46,020 nucleotides of DNA from Eubacterium ramulus ATCC 29099 (GCF_000469345.1 NZ_KI271082.1:1-46020), one strand, 5' to 3'; shown: positions 26,048 to 34,703, counted from the stretch's first letter. Made by a program: numbers and translations. The notes: generated by a model from the sequence alone, not told the origin.

Positions 26048-26266
26048 TTATTTGCAAAGGAAAATGATCAGAATAGCGACAACCATACCATAAATAGCAG
26101 TTGCCTCTGCCAATGCACAACCAAGTAATAAGTTCTTGCTGATCTTGCTGTCAGCTTCCGGCTGTCTTGCTACGGCATCTACTGCTTTACCTGTTGCGAT
26201 ACCAATACCTACACCTGCTCCAATTCCTGCTAATGCTGCGATACCAGCTCCGAGTGCGATCATCAT
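26048..26266 (-). CDS. atpE: F-type ATP synthase c subunit
   Basis: 72 residues, two hydrophobic helices joined by the ARQPE loop, with the ion-binding Glu in [10 protein letters not shown]. Residues that bind sodium in Ilyobacter-type c subunits (Gln in helix 1, Ser after the Glu) are Ile (GVGIGIA) and Ala here, which favours proton rather than sodium coupling. AAAAGGAGAT precedes the ATG. Confidence 0.96.
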   Translation of the reverse strand: MMIALGAGIAALAGIGAGVGIGIATGKAVDAVARQPEADSKISKNLLLGCALAEATAIYGMVVAILIIFLCK

Positions 26267-26298
26267 AATAATTATCTCCTTTTCTCACTTCAAATTTT

Positions 26299-27006
26299 TT
26301 ATTCTGCCTGTAATTCAATAGCTTCCTTGATGTATAACGATGTCAGGAACACAAATACATATGCCTGGATCAATCCATCAAAAATATCAAAATAGAAACT
26401 AAATACCAGCGGTACAACCATCGGCACAACCGCCTTGATCAGCTCCATGATAACGAACGCTCCGAGTACATTTCCGAACAGTCGTAAACATAACGAAAAC
26501 GGTCGGATAAAAATCTCCAGAATGTTGATCGGTGTAATGATCGCGACAGGCTGTGTAAATCCTTTCGCCCACTTCTTTACACCTTTTGCACGGATACCGG
26601 CGGCTTCCACCAGTATGATACTCATCAACGCAAGAGCGATCGTACAATTCAGGTCCTTTGTCGGAGGCTTAAATCCAAATAAGCCAATTACATTTGCAAT
26701 ACCGATAAACAGACCGACGCTCATCAGATAAGGGATATAACATTTTCCTTCCTCTCCGAGCAGCCCTTCGAAAAATCCATAAAATTTTCCGACACATACT
26801 TCCAAAAACAACTGCCTCTTTCCCGGATTCTCCACGCTCAATTTCCGCGTCAGGAAAATCGATGCCACTATGACAATTGCCATAATGATCCACATAACGA
26901 CAACTGATTCCGCGATTTTGATTCCACCAAAAATGGGTATCGTGAACACCGTCTTGACACTCAATTGGTCGATCAACTCATCTACCAGTCCGTTCGTAGC
27001 GGTCAC
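26299..27006 (-). CDS. atpB: F-type ATP synthase a subunit (start uncertain)
   Basis: About 232-236 residues with five or six transmembrane helices and the essential Arg in SLCLRLFGN of helix 4, which forms the ion path with the c ring. The start is unusual. A perfect AAGGAGGTGA (27011-27002) lies 8 bases before an in-frame ACG (26997-26995), followed by NGLVDELIDQLSVKTVF, which looks like a normal AtpB N-terminus; no ATG is near. The GTG at 27006 used here overlaps that site, and a GTG at 27048 lies inside a repeat. First gene of the atp operon; its leader contains a family A repeat. Confidence 0.9.
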   Translation of the reverse strand: MTATNGLVDELIDQLSVKTVFTIPIFGGIKIAESVVVMWIIMAIVIVASIFLTRKLSVENPGKRQLFLEVCVGKFYGFFEGLLGEEGKCYIPYLMSVGLFIGIANVIGLFGFKPPTKDLNCTIALALMSIILVEAAGIRAKGVKKWAKGFTQPVAIITPINILEIFIRPFSLCLRLFGNVLGAFVIMELIKAVVPMVVPLVFSFYFDIFDGLIQAYVFVFLTSLYIKEAIELQAE

Positions 27007-27034
27007 CTCCTTCTTTTCTCTTTCTTCTGTTTTT

Positions 27035-27101
27035 TGAACGCAGATCACGAAGCGACTGCGTTCATGAGCAAGGAGCGAAGCGGATTGCGAATGTCCGCTT
27101 T
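27035..27101 (-). repeat. Family A repeat, copy 2 (in atp operon leader)
   Basis: Minus-strand copy of the 3777-3847 element: AAAGCGGA / TCCGCTT hairpin and TGAACGCA / TGCGTTCA hairpin with the same joining sequence TGCTCATGAACGCAGTCGCTT. It ends about 25 bases upstream of the atpB ribosome site, so it must be transcribed in the atp leader if the promoter lies to its right. Confidence 0.8.
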
Positions 27102-27610
27102 ATTTCTCCTGAAACATGTTTCCCAATCATCACAGTTTCAGCATCGTTGTTGCATCTCGTAATTGATACTGTTTTCTCATAATTGGTACTACCATTACCA
27201 AGGAAAAATAAAAGACCGGTGGTTGTCCCAAAACTCCTTACCCCCGTTGGTCTTTTCGTGTATTCATATTAATACAATTTCCAAATTTTGCAATCGGCAA
27301 ATTTTCCTAAATTGTTTTTTTATAAAAATATTTTTTCAGCAAAATCACGATTGACAATTTTCCATTTAACAGATTATTTCCTGATTATGTACTTTATGAC
27401 TTCTTTTTTCGGCAATTTTGCCTGCTTTACGAAAAACGAATCTTGCAAATGAGCTGGTCTGGAACATTTATAAGAACAGTGCCATCTGGATTTTTCCCCT
27501 TGATGTCTGTAACCGGAAAAATCAGAAATATGTCTGACTTCTATTTGACTTGTCAGTCTTTTTACCACATAATAAATGCAGGGGCTTTTTATATTGGAGG
27601 AGGTTTTTTT
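27102..27610. other. Intergenic region between atpB and the divergent transporter
   Basis: About 500 bp, AT-rich, without a convincing gene. It holds an imperfect hairpin AAAAGACC / GGTCTTTT (27210-27217, 27249-27256) followed on the minus strand by a T-rich run, which could be an attenuator in the atp leader. Possible plus-strand promoters for the transporter are TTGACA near 27351 and TTGACT near 27545, followed by an ATAATA. I could not fix the atp promoter. Confidence 0.4.
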
Positions 27611-28966
27611 ATGGCAGCACAAATCACGGCCGTCATTATTTTCCTGGTTATGTTTGCATTCATTATCACGGAAAAAATTCCACGGCACATTGCGACAACA
27701 CTCTGCAGTGTTGCAACGCTCATTCTCGTGTTTGGTGTCTGTATGCACAGTTCCACTGCGTTATTCGAGACACTGAACTTTCAGTCTTTTACATCTGTTG
27801 ATTTCTGGCGTGCAGGCGCCGAAGCCACAGAAAGTACAAAAGGAATCAACTGGCAGACAATTATTTTCATCTTTGGCATGATGATCATGGTCGAAGGAAT
27901 GGCAATTTCCGGATTTTTCTCCTGGCTTTGCCTGACCATTGCAAAAGCAGTCAGATATAATACCACAAAAATTTTTGTGATGTTTATGGTTCTGGCATTC
28001 GTACTGTCTATGTTTATCGACAGTATCACCGTTATTCTGTTTCTGGCCGCAATCACCATCACACAAGGCAAACTGTTGAAATTTGATCCGATTCCGGTAA
28101 TCATTGCAGAAATATTCTGTTCGAACCTTGGAGGTTCTTCCACAATGTGTGGTGATCCGCCAAATATCATTATCGGAACCGCATTGCACTACACATTTAC
28201 CGATTTTCTGTTCAATACCGGCGTGATCGCCATCCTGAGTCTGCTGCTGATGATCTTTTTCTTCTATCTATGTTTCCGCAAAAAACTGAACACAAATAAT
28301 CTTTCAAAAGAAGATATTGCAAAAATGCCATCACCGGGCAGTGCGATTACCAGCAAACGTTCTTTTATCATCAGCTGCATTATTTTTCTCTGTGCAGTTG
28401 TACTGCTGGTGACACATGGACAGACTGAATTGACAGTTTCCACCATTGGCATAATTGCCGCTATCGCAACCTGCGCAACCGCAGGGAAAAAGGCAAAACA
28501 CATTTTACGTCGTATTGATTATCCGACCCTTATTTTCTTCATCGGATTATTCGTCGTAGTCGGCGGTCTGGAAGAGACAGGAATTTTGGAACTGATTGCG
28601 AACTTTATCCACAGGATCAGCGGAGGAAATGTAACCTTTATTATAATCATTATTATATGGGTATCTGCAGTGGCCAGCGCCATTATAGACAATATCCCAT
28701 TTTCCGCTACGATGATTCCGATCATCAAAAGCCTTGCAACGGCATCCGGAGCAGATTTATCCGTTCTGGCATGGACACTGGCACTGGGCACCGATATCGG
28801 TGGAAGTGCTACCCCGATCGGTGCATCTGCCAACGTAGTTGGTATCGCCGTTGCATCAAAAAACGGTCATCATATTTCCTGGAAACAGTATTGTACCTAC
28901 GCGATTCCGGCAACACTGATCGTAATTGCAGTATCAATGCTATATATCATTTTCAGATATATATAA
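27611..28966 (+). CDS. ArsB/NhaD - SLC13-type ion transporter
   Basis: 451 residues from the ATG at 27611, directly after GGAGGAGG; the upstream extension to 27443 is not credible. About eleven hydrophobic segments, with SMFIDSITVILFLAAITI, NLGGSSTMCGDPPNIIIGTA and DNIPFSATMIPI placing it in the ion-transporter superfamily that includes NhaD Na+/H+ antiporters, ArsB and SLC13 carriers. The GDPPN motif is shared by NhaD and ArsB-like members. Substrate (sodium, arsenite or a dicarboxylate) cannot be decided; the divergent atp operon makes a sodium/proton role attractive but that is inference. Confidence 0.85.
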   Translation: MAAQITAVIIFLVMFAFIITEKIPRHIATTLCSVATLILVFGVCMHSSTALFETLNFQSFTSVDFWRAGAEATESTKGINWQTIIFIFGMMIMVEGMAISGFFSWLCLTIAKAVRYNTTKIFVMFMVLAFVLSMFIDSITVILFLAAITITQGKLLKFDPIPVIIAEIFCSNLGGSSTMCGDPPNIIIGTALHYTFTDFLFNTGVIAILSLLLMIFFFYLCFRKKLNTNNLSKEDIAKMPSPGSAITSKRSFIISCIIFLCAVVLLVTHGQTELTVSTIGIIAAIATCATAGKKAKHILRRIDYPTLIFFIGLFVVVGGLEETGILELIANFIHRISGGNVTFIIIIIIWVSAVASAIIDNIPFSATMIPIIKSLATASGADLSVLAWTLALGTDIGGSATPIGASANVVGIAVASKNGHHISWKQYCTYAIPATLIVIAVSMLYIIFRYI

Positions 28967-29046
28967 TTCAGAACTCAGAATTGATTTCTGATGCGAAATC
29001 CGGGTCTGCATTGCAGACATATACTTATCTGGATTTCTGCTAAAAT

Positions 29047-29110
29047 AAAAAAGATGCCTTTTGCACAATCAAATAGGACAATCCCATCCCTTATACAAAA
29101 GGCATCTTTT
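29047..29110. terminator. Stem-loop after the ion transporter
   Basis: AAAAAGATGCCTTTTG / CAAAAGGCATCTTTT arms (29047-29063, 29096-29110) around 32 bases; symmetrical A and T runs allow use from either strand. Confidence 0.7.
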
Positions 29111-29119
29111 ACTCCTGCT

Positions 29120-29161
29120 GCCTCTCCCGACTTTTCTCATTCTTTCGGGAGAGGCGTTTTT
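29120..29161 (+). terminator. Strong intrinsic terminator
   Basis: Perfect 11-bp stem GCCTCTCCCGA / TCGGGAGAGGC (29120-29130, 29145-29155), then GTTTTTA. Second terminator behind the ion transporter gene. Confidence 0.85.
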
Positions 29162-29189
29162 ATTTGGTAATTTTCTTTGTCCAAAACCA

Positions 29190-29477
29190 TCAAACTTTCT
29201 GTTTTGGTATAAATTCAATCTTTAACACCATCCCCATTCCTTCTGCTAATCTTTTTAGTAAGCTAACAGATGGATTCCTTGTTCCATTTTCCAGTTTGCT
29301 GATATCTGCCTGATTAATTCCTGTACGTTCTGACAATTCCTTCTGAGTCAAATTCTGAGAAGTACGCGCATCTACAATTGCTCTAATCACATCAAACTCT
29401 GGTTGCATTTCTTCATATTCTTTGCGGAACTTTTCATCCTGCATCTGATTTTCTAACATTTCATTTAATGTCTTCAT
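29190..29477 (-). CDS. XRE-type antitoxin/regulator (HigA-like)
   Basis: 95 residues. The C-terminal 60 are a compact XRE helix-turn-helix (LTQKELSERTGINQADISKLENGTRNPSVSLLKRLAEGMG). It overlaps the stop of the preceding HigB-like gene by four bases (ATGA), the normal toxin-first layout of HigBA modules. It should bind the palindrome inside the promoter at 29671-29699 and repress the operon. Its toxin partner is truncated, so it may now serve only as a regulator or as cross-protection against related toxins. Confidence 0.9.
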   Translation of the reverse strand: MKTLNEMLENQMQDEKFRKEYEEMQPEFDVIRAIVDARTSQNLTQKELSERTGINQADISKLENGTRNPSVSLLKRLAEGMGMVLKIEFIPKQKV

Positions 29478-29656
29478 AGCTTCTTCATCCTTTCCATATA
29501 GTCAGCTCGTCGTGCTTTTGCTAATTGTTTTTCCTGTAAAATGACCAACGTTCCAAATATCTTGGCTCTCATTTTAGGATTAAGTTTATCTAAAAATTTT
29601 TCTACAGGATTATCGCCATTTTCTGTTTCATATGCAATGACTTCAAATTTTGTCAT
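29474..29656 (-). pseudogene. HigB/Gp49-family toxin with large internal deletion
   Basis: 60 residues where the family has about 110. The N-terminus (MTKFEVIAYETENGDNPVEKFLDKLNP and KMRAKIFGTLVILQEK) and the C-terminus (LAKARRADYMERM) match RelE/HigB-type mRNA interferases, but the central part, normally REPYSKHLEDGIFELR through the FFY strand and the KK-QKTP segment, is missing in frame. Since that part carries the catalytic core, the product should be inactive. The frame is open and coupled to the antitoxin, so it is still translated. Confidence 0.75.
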
Positions 29657-29670
29657 ATGTATTCTCCCTT

Positions 29671-29699
29671 ATTATATGGTATATATACCATATTATCAA
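29671..29699 (-). promoter_or_regulatory. Promoter and operator of the HigBA-like operon
   Basis: TTGATA (29694-29699), 17-base spacer, TATAAT (29671-29676) on the minus strand. A perfect 20-bp palindrome, ATATGGTATA / TATACCATAT (29674-29693), fills the spacer, so a bound repressor would block RNA polymerase: the usual antitoxin autorepression. Confidence 0.8.
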
Positions 29700-29764
29700 T
29701 TTTGTTATTTTCTTTCCGTTCATTTTTGAGAATGCATTCGTCATAATATTTATAAAGTGCAGCC

Positions 29765-29793
29765 AGTATATAACGCCCTTTTCCACTCGTCAA
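29765..29793 (-). promoter_or_regulatory. Strong second promoter upstream of the HigBA-like operon
   Basis: Minus strand TTGACG (29788-29793), 17-base spacer, TATACT (29765-29770). It lies about 110 bp upstream of the toxin remnant and is outside the palindrome. The 29700-29880 stretch holds no convincing gene; a 24-codon frame (from about 29876, minus strand, with WYCAIC) may be a remnant. Confidence 0.6.
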
Positions 29794-29882
29794 TGCCCTT
29801 TTTTATCTCCAAATTTTACCTAAGCAAATTGCACAATACCAGTCAAGTTCTCTGTCGATCCCGTATTTTCTGATCATACAAA

Positions 29883-29916
29883 AAATCAAGAGTTGAAAAA
29901 CTCATTTTTCAACTCC
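29883..29916 (-). terminator. Terminator of the ferredoxin/flavoprotein transcript
   Basis: Minus-strand stem GAGTTGAAAAA / TTTTTCAACTC (29890-29900, 29905-29915), 4-base loop, followed by TTGATTTTTTG. Confidence 0.75.
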
Positions 29917-29962
29917 TGAAATAATATCATTTTTGTTTATTTTGCCATATATCAATTCTACC

Positions 29963-30154
29963 CTATTTCTTCAAATAAATCGCCGTCACCGCACAGTCTC
30001 GGGCTGCATTTTTTGCAGTCTCTTCCAGTTCCGCCGGAATCTCATCATATTTGACATCAATACAGTCTTTTTCAAAATTGTGGGCAAATAACTGCGGATA
30101 TAATCCCACACAAATGCCACAACGAATACAATACTCTTTGATTTCTGCTTTCAT
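29963..30154 (-). CDS. Small [4Fe-4S] ferredoxin
   Basis: 63 residues. Cluster ligands C9, C12, C15 (CIRCGIC) and C54 (RDCAVTAI) fit a single-cluster ferredoxin of the Thermotoga type. The position that holds a non-ligand cysteine in many relatives is Tyr19, and the usual CP after the last ligand is CA. It lies about 130 bases downstream of the flavoprotein gene on the same strand, so it is probably its electron donor. AGGAGGAAAAG precedes the ATG. Confidence 0.88.
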   Translation of the reverse strand: MKAEIKEYCIRCGICVGLYPQLFAHNFEKDCIDVKYDEIPAELEETAKNAARDCAVTAIYLKK

Positions 30155-30287
30155 TTTACTTTTCCTCCTGTTTTCGAATAAACCTCATCCAAATCAGATG
30201 TGTGTTTTTTAACAATTTCACCATCTGTAAACCAGATTTACGGTATATGGGTATATCTTACCTTCATTTTTATTTCGCAAACATCAG

Positions 30288-31817
30288 TTATGCATGTTTC
30301 TCCATATAATCACACGCACTGTCTCCTGCTGCAAACCCAAACGGCATCGCAAAATAAGCACCGGCGCTGCCGCCTGTCGGAGGATTTCCATAAAACTCGC
30401 TCATCATATTATCCCCGGCTGCATAAAGTCCCGGAATTGCTTTTCCATCTTCTTTCACGACCTGCATTTTTCCATTAACTTTGATACCACCGATAGTATC
30501 ATAACCGGCACAGAATACACGCATTGCATAAAATGGTCCTTTTCGCACAGGACGGAGATATTTTGCATTTTTTCCAAACTCTTCGTCCTCACCATTATCG
30601 CAATATCCATTGTAACGATCCAGTGTTTCCTCCAAACCTGCCTGATCAATTCCGGACTGTGCGCACAGCTCTTCAATGGTATCTTTCATAAATACATGTT
30701 TGTTTCCTTTTTCCTCAATCAGTGTCCTGAACTGTCCCGGAATATCTGTCAGTTTCTCCACCGGGAAGATAAAGTACATGTAATCCACACCCTCTTCTTC
30801 CAAATGGCGTCTAGTATCTTCATCGAATACGATATAACTTTCCCCATTTGGCTGATTTGCGATACCTGTGCTGATTGCCATATGGTTATTGGAAATGCTC
30901 TCGTCAATAAAACGCTCACCATTTTTGTTTACCCACAGATATGGCTGCTCCTGAATGGTACGTGTCTCGTTGTATACAATCCACGGAGAACTTGCCACGA
31001 TTCCCGGTCCCGGAACCAGATTGTGACCAGATACTGCGATGGCACTCTGGGCACCGCCAAGCTTCCATGCCAGTTTCTGTCCATCTCCGGTCTGATCGGA
31101 ATTCGGATAACAGTTAAACAGTACGTTTCCGTCTCCGGAACAATTATAATCCGTAAAAGTAAAGCCGGTATATTTTTTCATCATTTCACGATCTTCCATA
31201 ATACCGCCGCTGGCAATGATCACTGCTTCACATTCCACTTCGATTTCTTCTTTTGTTTCATTGTTGACAGCTTTTACACCAGTTACTTTTCCATTTTCGT
31301 CCACCAGAATATCTGTGATCGGTGTATTCAGCATATACTGTCCACCACGTTTGATAATATCCTTCATGGCATTCAGACAGATCAGTGCACCGCCATGGCC
31401 TTTGCCTCGTCCCGGAACCAGATAAAAATCTCCATGTGCCATTACTGCAGGGGGAAATCCATCCGCATATTTCGGATCTCCGATATCCTCCAGCTCCAAC
31501 TGCTGTGTCGGAATCATTTTAATGCCAAGACGCTCAATATATTCTTTTGTTCTCCAGGAATTGTTTACATACTGACGAATTACAGACGGATTTGCATTGT
31601 AATTCGAATACTCATATAACAAATGAAATGCTGCGTTCTGAAATGCCCTGTCTTTTCGAATGCTGACATATGCGATCGGGCAGTTGGAAACTGCTCCACC
31701 CTGATATGGTTTCTTTTCAAATACGATGACTTTCTTTCCACGGGCAAGTGCTGCATCTGCCGCCGAAATACCTGCCATGCCACTTCCCATAATTACCAGA
31801 TCTGTTTTTAACTTCAT
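30288..31817 (-). CDS. FAD-dependent reductase of the fumarate reductase flavoprotein family
   Basis: 509 residues from MKLKTDLVI (GAAGGAGG upstream; the 46-codon extension to 31955 is unlikely). The N-terminus is a dinucleotide-binding fold GSGMAGISAADAALARGKK; YVDGF-like capping domain features, a GGIMEDREMMKK segment and the C-terminal PPTGGSAGAYFAMPFGFAAG (FAD contact) follow the fumarate reductase/3-ketosteroid dehydrogenase group. No FMN domain or export signal is seen, so it is soluble and cytosolic. It probably reduces an activated C=C bond using the downstream ferredoxin. Tetrahydrodaidzein reductase belongs to this group, but the substrate here is unknown. LysR and PucR genes upstream on the same strand are likely regulators. 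Confidence 0.85.
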   Translation of the reverse strand: MKLKTDLVIMGSGMAGISAADAALARGKKVIVFEKKPYQGGAVSNCPIAYVSIRKDRAFQNAAFHLLYEYSNYNANPSVIRQYVNNSWRTKEYIERLGIKMIPTQQLELEDIGDPKYADGFPPAVMAHGDFYLVPGRGKGHGGALICLNAMKDIIKRGGQYMLNTPITDILVDENGKVTGVKAVNNETKEEIEVECEAVIIASGGIMEDREMMKKYTGFTFTDYNCSGDGNVLFNCYPNSDQTGDGQKLAWKLGGAQSAIAVSGHNLVPGPGIVASSPWIVYNETRTIQEQPYLWVNKNGERFIDESISNNHMAISTGIANQPNGESYIVFDEDTRRHLEEEGVDYMYFIFPVEKLTDIPGQFRTLIEEKGNKHVFMKDTIEELCAQSGIDQAGLEETLDRYNGYCDNGEDEEFGKNAKYLRPVRKGPFYAMRVFCAGYDTIGGIKVNGKMQVVKEDGKAIPGLYAAGDNMMSEFYGNPPTGGSAGAYFAMPFGFAAGDSACDYMEKHA

Positions 31818-31930
31818 AAAAAATAAAACCTCCTTCACCTGTTGCTCTTTTTCAAACACCTGTTGAGGAGATTTTATCAATATTTCTATGTACTTTAACC
31901 TTTCATCTGGCCTAAATCGCATGTATTTTA

Positions 31931-31948
31931 CTGCATATAATTGTGCAG
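31931..31948. promoter_or_regulatory. Possible regulator site upstream of the flavoprotein gene
   Basis: CTGCA-N8-TGCAG interrupted palindrome, about 115-130 bp upstream of the flavoprotein start, in the 220-bp gap after the PucR gene. A binding site for PucR or LysR is a guess from position. Confidence 0.3.
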
Positions 31949-32040
31949 AATGCACTTTGACTTACGATTGTATTTATCAAAATTTCAAAACACCGCAGAC
32001 TTCTCTGATTCGTTTTTCTACATTAACTTTGGAATCAACA

Positions 32041-33621
32041 TTATTCTATACACCTTATATACTCCTGAATCTGTTCCGATAAAATATAACGCATTTTTTC
32101 TTCGGAATCATCCAGCGAAACCGCATACCGTTCTTCCACCATCGAAATTATATTTCGCACGGTATTTCGATGAATTCCAAGCTCTGCTGCTGTGCGCGTT
32201 GCACTGCAGTCATTTTTCAGGTAACAAAGTACTGTCCTGCCATACGAAGTGTGATGCTCTCTGTCATATACGGCCAGTTCCCTGTAAAATTCCGACTGCA
32301 TCGAAACCGGTTCCATCTCTGACTCCATTCTGGAAAACAAATGATACATCACCACATCTTTGTACTGACACAATACCTCTGTATTCTGCTCCGTTTTCTG
32401 ATTCCACTGTAACGTAAACACTGCCTGTGCATAAGCATCTTTCATTCGTTTCAGCTCCGTAAAAATATTGCTGACTCCAATCCGATACTCATATTGTTCT
32501 AACAACTGCTCTAAAATATGCAGTTCCTTTTCATCAAATGACAAATTCTGATGTATCGCTGTTTTACTATACTTCAACAGGCAGATATGATTTTCATATA
32601 AAAACGGTTTCATTTTCCATGACTGCCGCTCCAACAGACGCGCCAGAAATTTCAGCGGCACATGCTCCTGATTGGCAAAATCAAGAATTCCCAGTACCAG
32701 ATATCCCGTCTTTTCCAGTCCGTCAATCATATTTACCTGCTCCGTAATCCGGTCTTCCGGAATTTCAGCGCTTCCAAGCAGGTTTGCCAGAAATGTTTCA
32801 TACATCATACGCCCGTGCCTTCGATTTTCATAATTGCGCTGCAGACAGAAAGACATATTTTTCATAAACATATGAATCAGATCCAAATATCCGCTTTCCG
32901 GTGTTTCTTCTCCACAGAAAATGGACGTATATCCAAGTAACGTCTGTCCACTGAAAAACTGCAGGTAAATATTTGTTCCGGATTTTTCATCTGCTGCCGG
33001 TGCAATCAGAAGTTCTCCTTCTTTGATCTGGGAAAAAATCTGCTTCTTTTTCAGTTGTTCCATGGTATGCGCATCCGTATATCCCTGCGCCACTGTTTCC
33101 TGAAAAATCTTGTAATGAGAAGAACTGTGCCTTGTGTAAGCCAACACATCAAAACTTGCATCAAAGGCAATCATTGGATGTTCCAGAATTTCTTCGCTGA
33201 TATCGATCAGATCCTGCACATCTTTTCCCTCCAATGCCGCGATATGCATGTTTTTATCCCATTCCACCAGACGACAAAAAATTTCCACCAGGTCATTCAT
33301 CACTTCCGGTACCGTTTTTTCTGTCTGCATAAAAATCAGATTTTCGTGAAAAGCTTTCCATTTCCGAATCATGTTCTGACGGATTTCCGTATCCTGATCA
33401 TTTGGAAAAATAACAAGCAGACAGATATCTTTATCTAATTTTTCTTCTATATCCGGCACACGGTTGCCATCACAGAGATACAGATACTCTCTTTTTAATT
33501 TCCGGACATCTGCTATCCAGTGCTGAATTCCGGAAAACTCCTGTTTCTGCGTGATTTCCGACTGCTCATCCAATTTCCTGTCTCTGATAAAATATAATAA
33601 AAGATCTTTTGTAATCGTCAT
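32041..33621 (-). CDS. PucR-family transcriptional regulator
   Basis: 526 residues. The C-terminal about 60 residues form the PucR/CdaR helix-turn-helix (VLCYLKNDCSATRTAAELGIHRNTVRNIISMVEERY); the N-terminal about 200 residues resemble the purine-catabolism-type sensor region and the middle a GGDEF-like degenerate domain. Family members activate catabolic operons in response to their substrate. The ATG overlaps the stop of the LysR gene (ATGA), so both are translated together. The flavoprotein-ferredoxin genes downstream are the obvious targets. Confidence 0.87.
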   Translation of the reverse strand: MTITKDLLLYFIRDRKLDEQSEITQKQEFSGIQHWIADVRKLKREYLYLCDGNRVPDIEEKLDKDICLLVIFPNDQDTEIRQNMIRKWKAFHENLIFMQTEKTVPEVMNDLVEIFCRLVEWDKNMHIAALEGKDVQDLIDISEEILEHPMIAFDASFDVLAYTRHSSSHYKIFQETVAQGYTDAHTMEQLKKKQIFSQIKEGELLIAPAADEKSGTNIYLQFFSGQTLLGYTSIFCGEETPESGYLDLIHMFMKNMSFCLQRNYENRRHGRMMYETFLANLLGSAEIPEDRITEQVNMIDGLEKTGYLVLGILDFANQEHVPLKFLARLLERQSWKMKPFLYENHICLLKYSKTAIHQNLSFDEKELHILEQLLEQYEYRIGVSNIFTELKRMKDAYAQAVFTLQWNQKTEQNTEVLCQYKDVVMYHLFSRMESEMEPVSMQSEFYRELAVYDREHHTSYGRTVLCYLKNDCSATRTAAELGIHRNTVRNIISMVEERYAVSLDDSEEKMRYILSEQIQEYIRCIE

Positions 33622-34502
33622 GACAATTCCCCCATCATTTTCTGCAATTTTTTCAACTGCTCAGATATATGTTTTGGGTTATATACCAGATTTAACGAAA
33701 TCGGCATTGCATCCGTGATTGGAATCAGTGTGATATTTTCCAGCGATGCTGCACAATAATCCCGCGCGATAAAAGCCACTCCCCGGTTCGCCCGCACCAG
33801 AGAAACTACCGTCTCCATATTTGGCAGATACTCAATCCTGTTATTATAATCCCTGTGATTTCCATGCAGGAAAAACGGTAGTAAGGCATGCTGCACCGGT
33901 GCTTCCTGCTCACTGAGATACAAAAGTGTCTCATCCGATATATCATGGAATGAAATCTCACGGTAATCCTCATATTTATGGCCCTTTGGAACTGCCAAGG
34001 ACAGCTGAGCTTCATGTAATGTCTGCATTTTCAAAGGCTCCGGACATGTAGTCGTCGTTGCCAGAATAAATCCTGCATCGATTTTTCCATTCAGTAAATT
34101 TGAAAAAATCTGACTTGGAAGGCTTCCGATCAGATTTAGCCTGATTTCCGGATACTTCTCCTGAAACTGTGCCAAGATATCAGCCACATGATAATTCAAC
34201 GCTCCCGGCATATGACACAAGCGCAGCGCATCTTCCGATACGTTACCTGCTGCCCGCACCCGCTGCCGCAGTTCATCCTGCTTTTTAAACAATTCATTTG
34301 TCTCGGACAACAGCACTTCCCCCGCATGTGTCAATTTCAAAGAATGTTTTGTACGATCAAACAGGCTGACTCCAAGTTCTGCTTCCAGCTGACTGATCTG
34401 TTTACTCAAGGCCGGCTGACTGATAAAAAGCTCCTTTGCTGCCTTTGAAATATTTAAATGTTTTACAACTACCAGAAAGTATTCTAATGATTTTGTGGTC
34501 AT
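33618..34502 (-). CDS. LysR-family transcriptional regulator (coupled to PucR)
   Basis: 294 residues from MTTKSLEYFL, placed by AAAAGGAGAAG; the frame upstream to 34601 lacks a site. Helix-turn-helix: FLVVVKHLNISKAAKELFISQPALSKQISQLE (read in two overlapping parts), then a two-lobed effector domain. First gene of a LysR-PucR pair, an uncommon combination of two regulators in one transcript, upstream of the flavoprotein and ferredoxin genes. Confidence 0.92.
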   Translation of the reverse strand: MTTKSLEYFLVVVKHLNISKAAKELFISQPALSKQISQLEAELGVSLFDRTKHSLKLTHAGEVLLSETNELFKKQDELRQRVRAAGNVSEDALRLCHMPGALNYHVADILAQFQEKYPEIRLNLIGSLPSQIFSNLLNGKIDAGFILATTTTCPEPLKMQTLHEAQLSLAVPKGHKYEDYREISFHDISDETLLYLSEQEAPVQHALLPFFLHGNHRDYNNRIEYLPNMETVVSLVRANRGVAFIARDYCAASLENITLIPITDAMPISLNLVYNPKHISEQLKKLQKMMGELS

Positions 34503-34703
34503 ATTCTTCTCCTTTTGTTCCCTGTCACATACTATATATACCATACTTGGGGAACATTTAGGAAGTCTCTGTAAAATTGTATAAAGCAATAACCCAAACA
34601 AGCTTTTTACATTAATTTTACCTAAAAGTGGTGTTTATAAATTATAATATATGTTATATTTTCAGCACAAGATCTTGAAAACTATACAAGGAGATATATT
34701 TTA

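Noticed and set aside
29700-29880. Short frame with WYCAIC between the HigBA-like module and the ferredoxin gene
   Set aside because: Only 24 codons, weak ribosome site and no recognisable family; at most a remnant.
30294-31619. 441-codon plus-strand open frame opposite the flavoprotein gene
   Set aside because: Antisense shadow of a recognised flavoprotein, with a composition rich in Cys, His and Ile, and no ribosome site.
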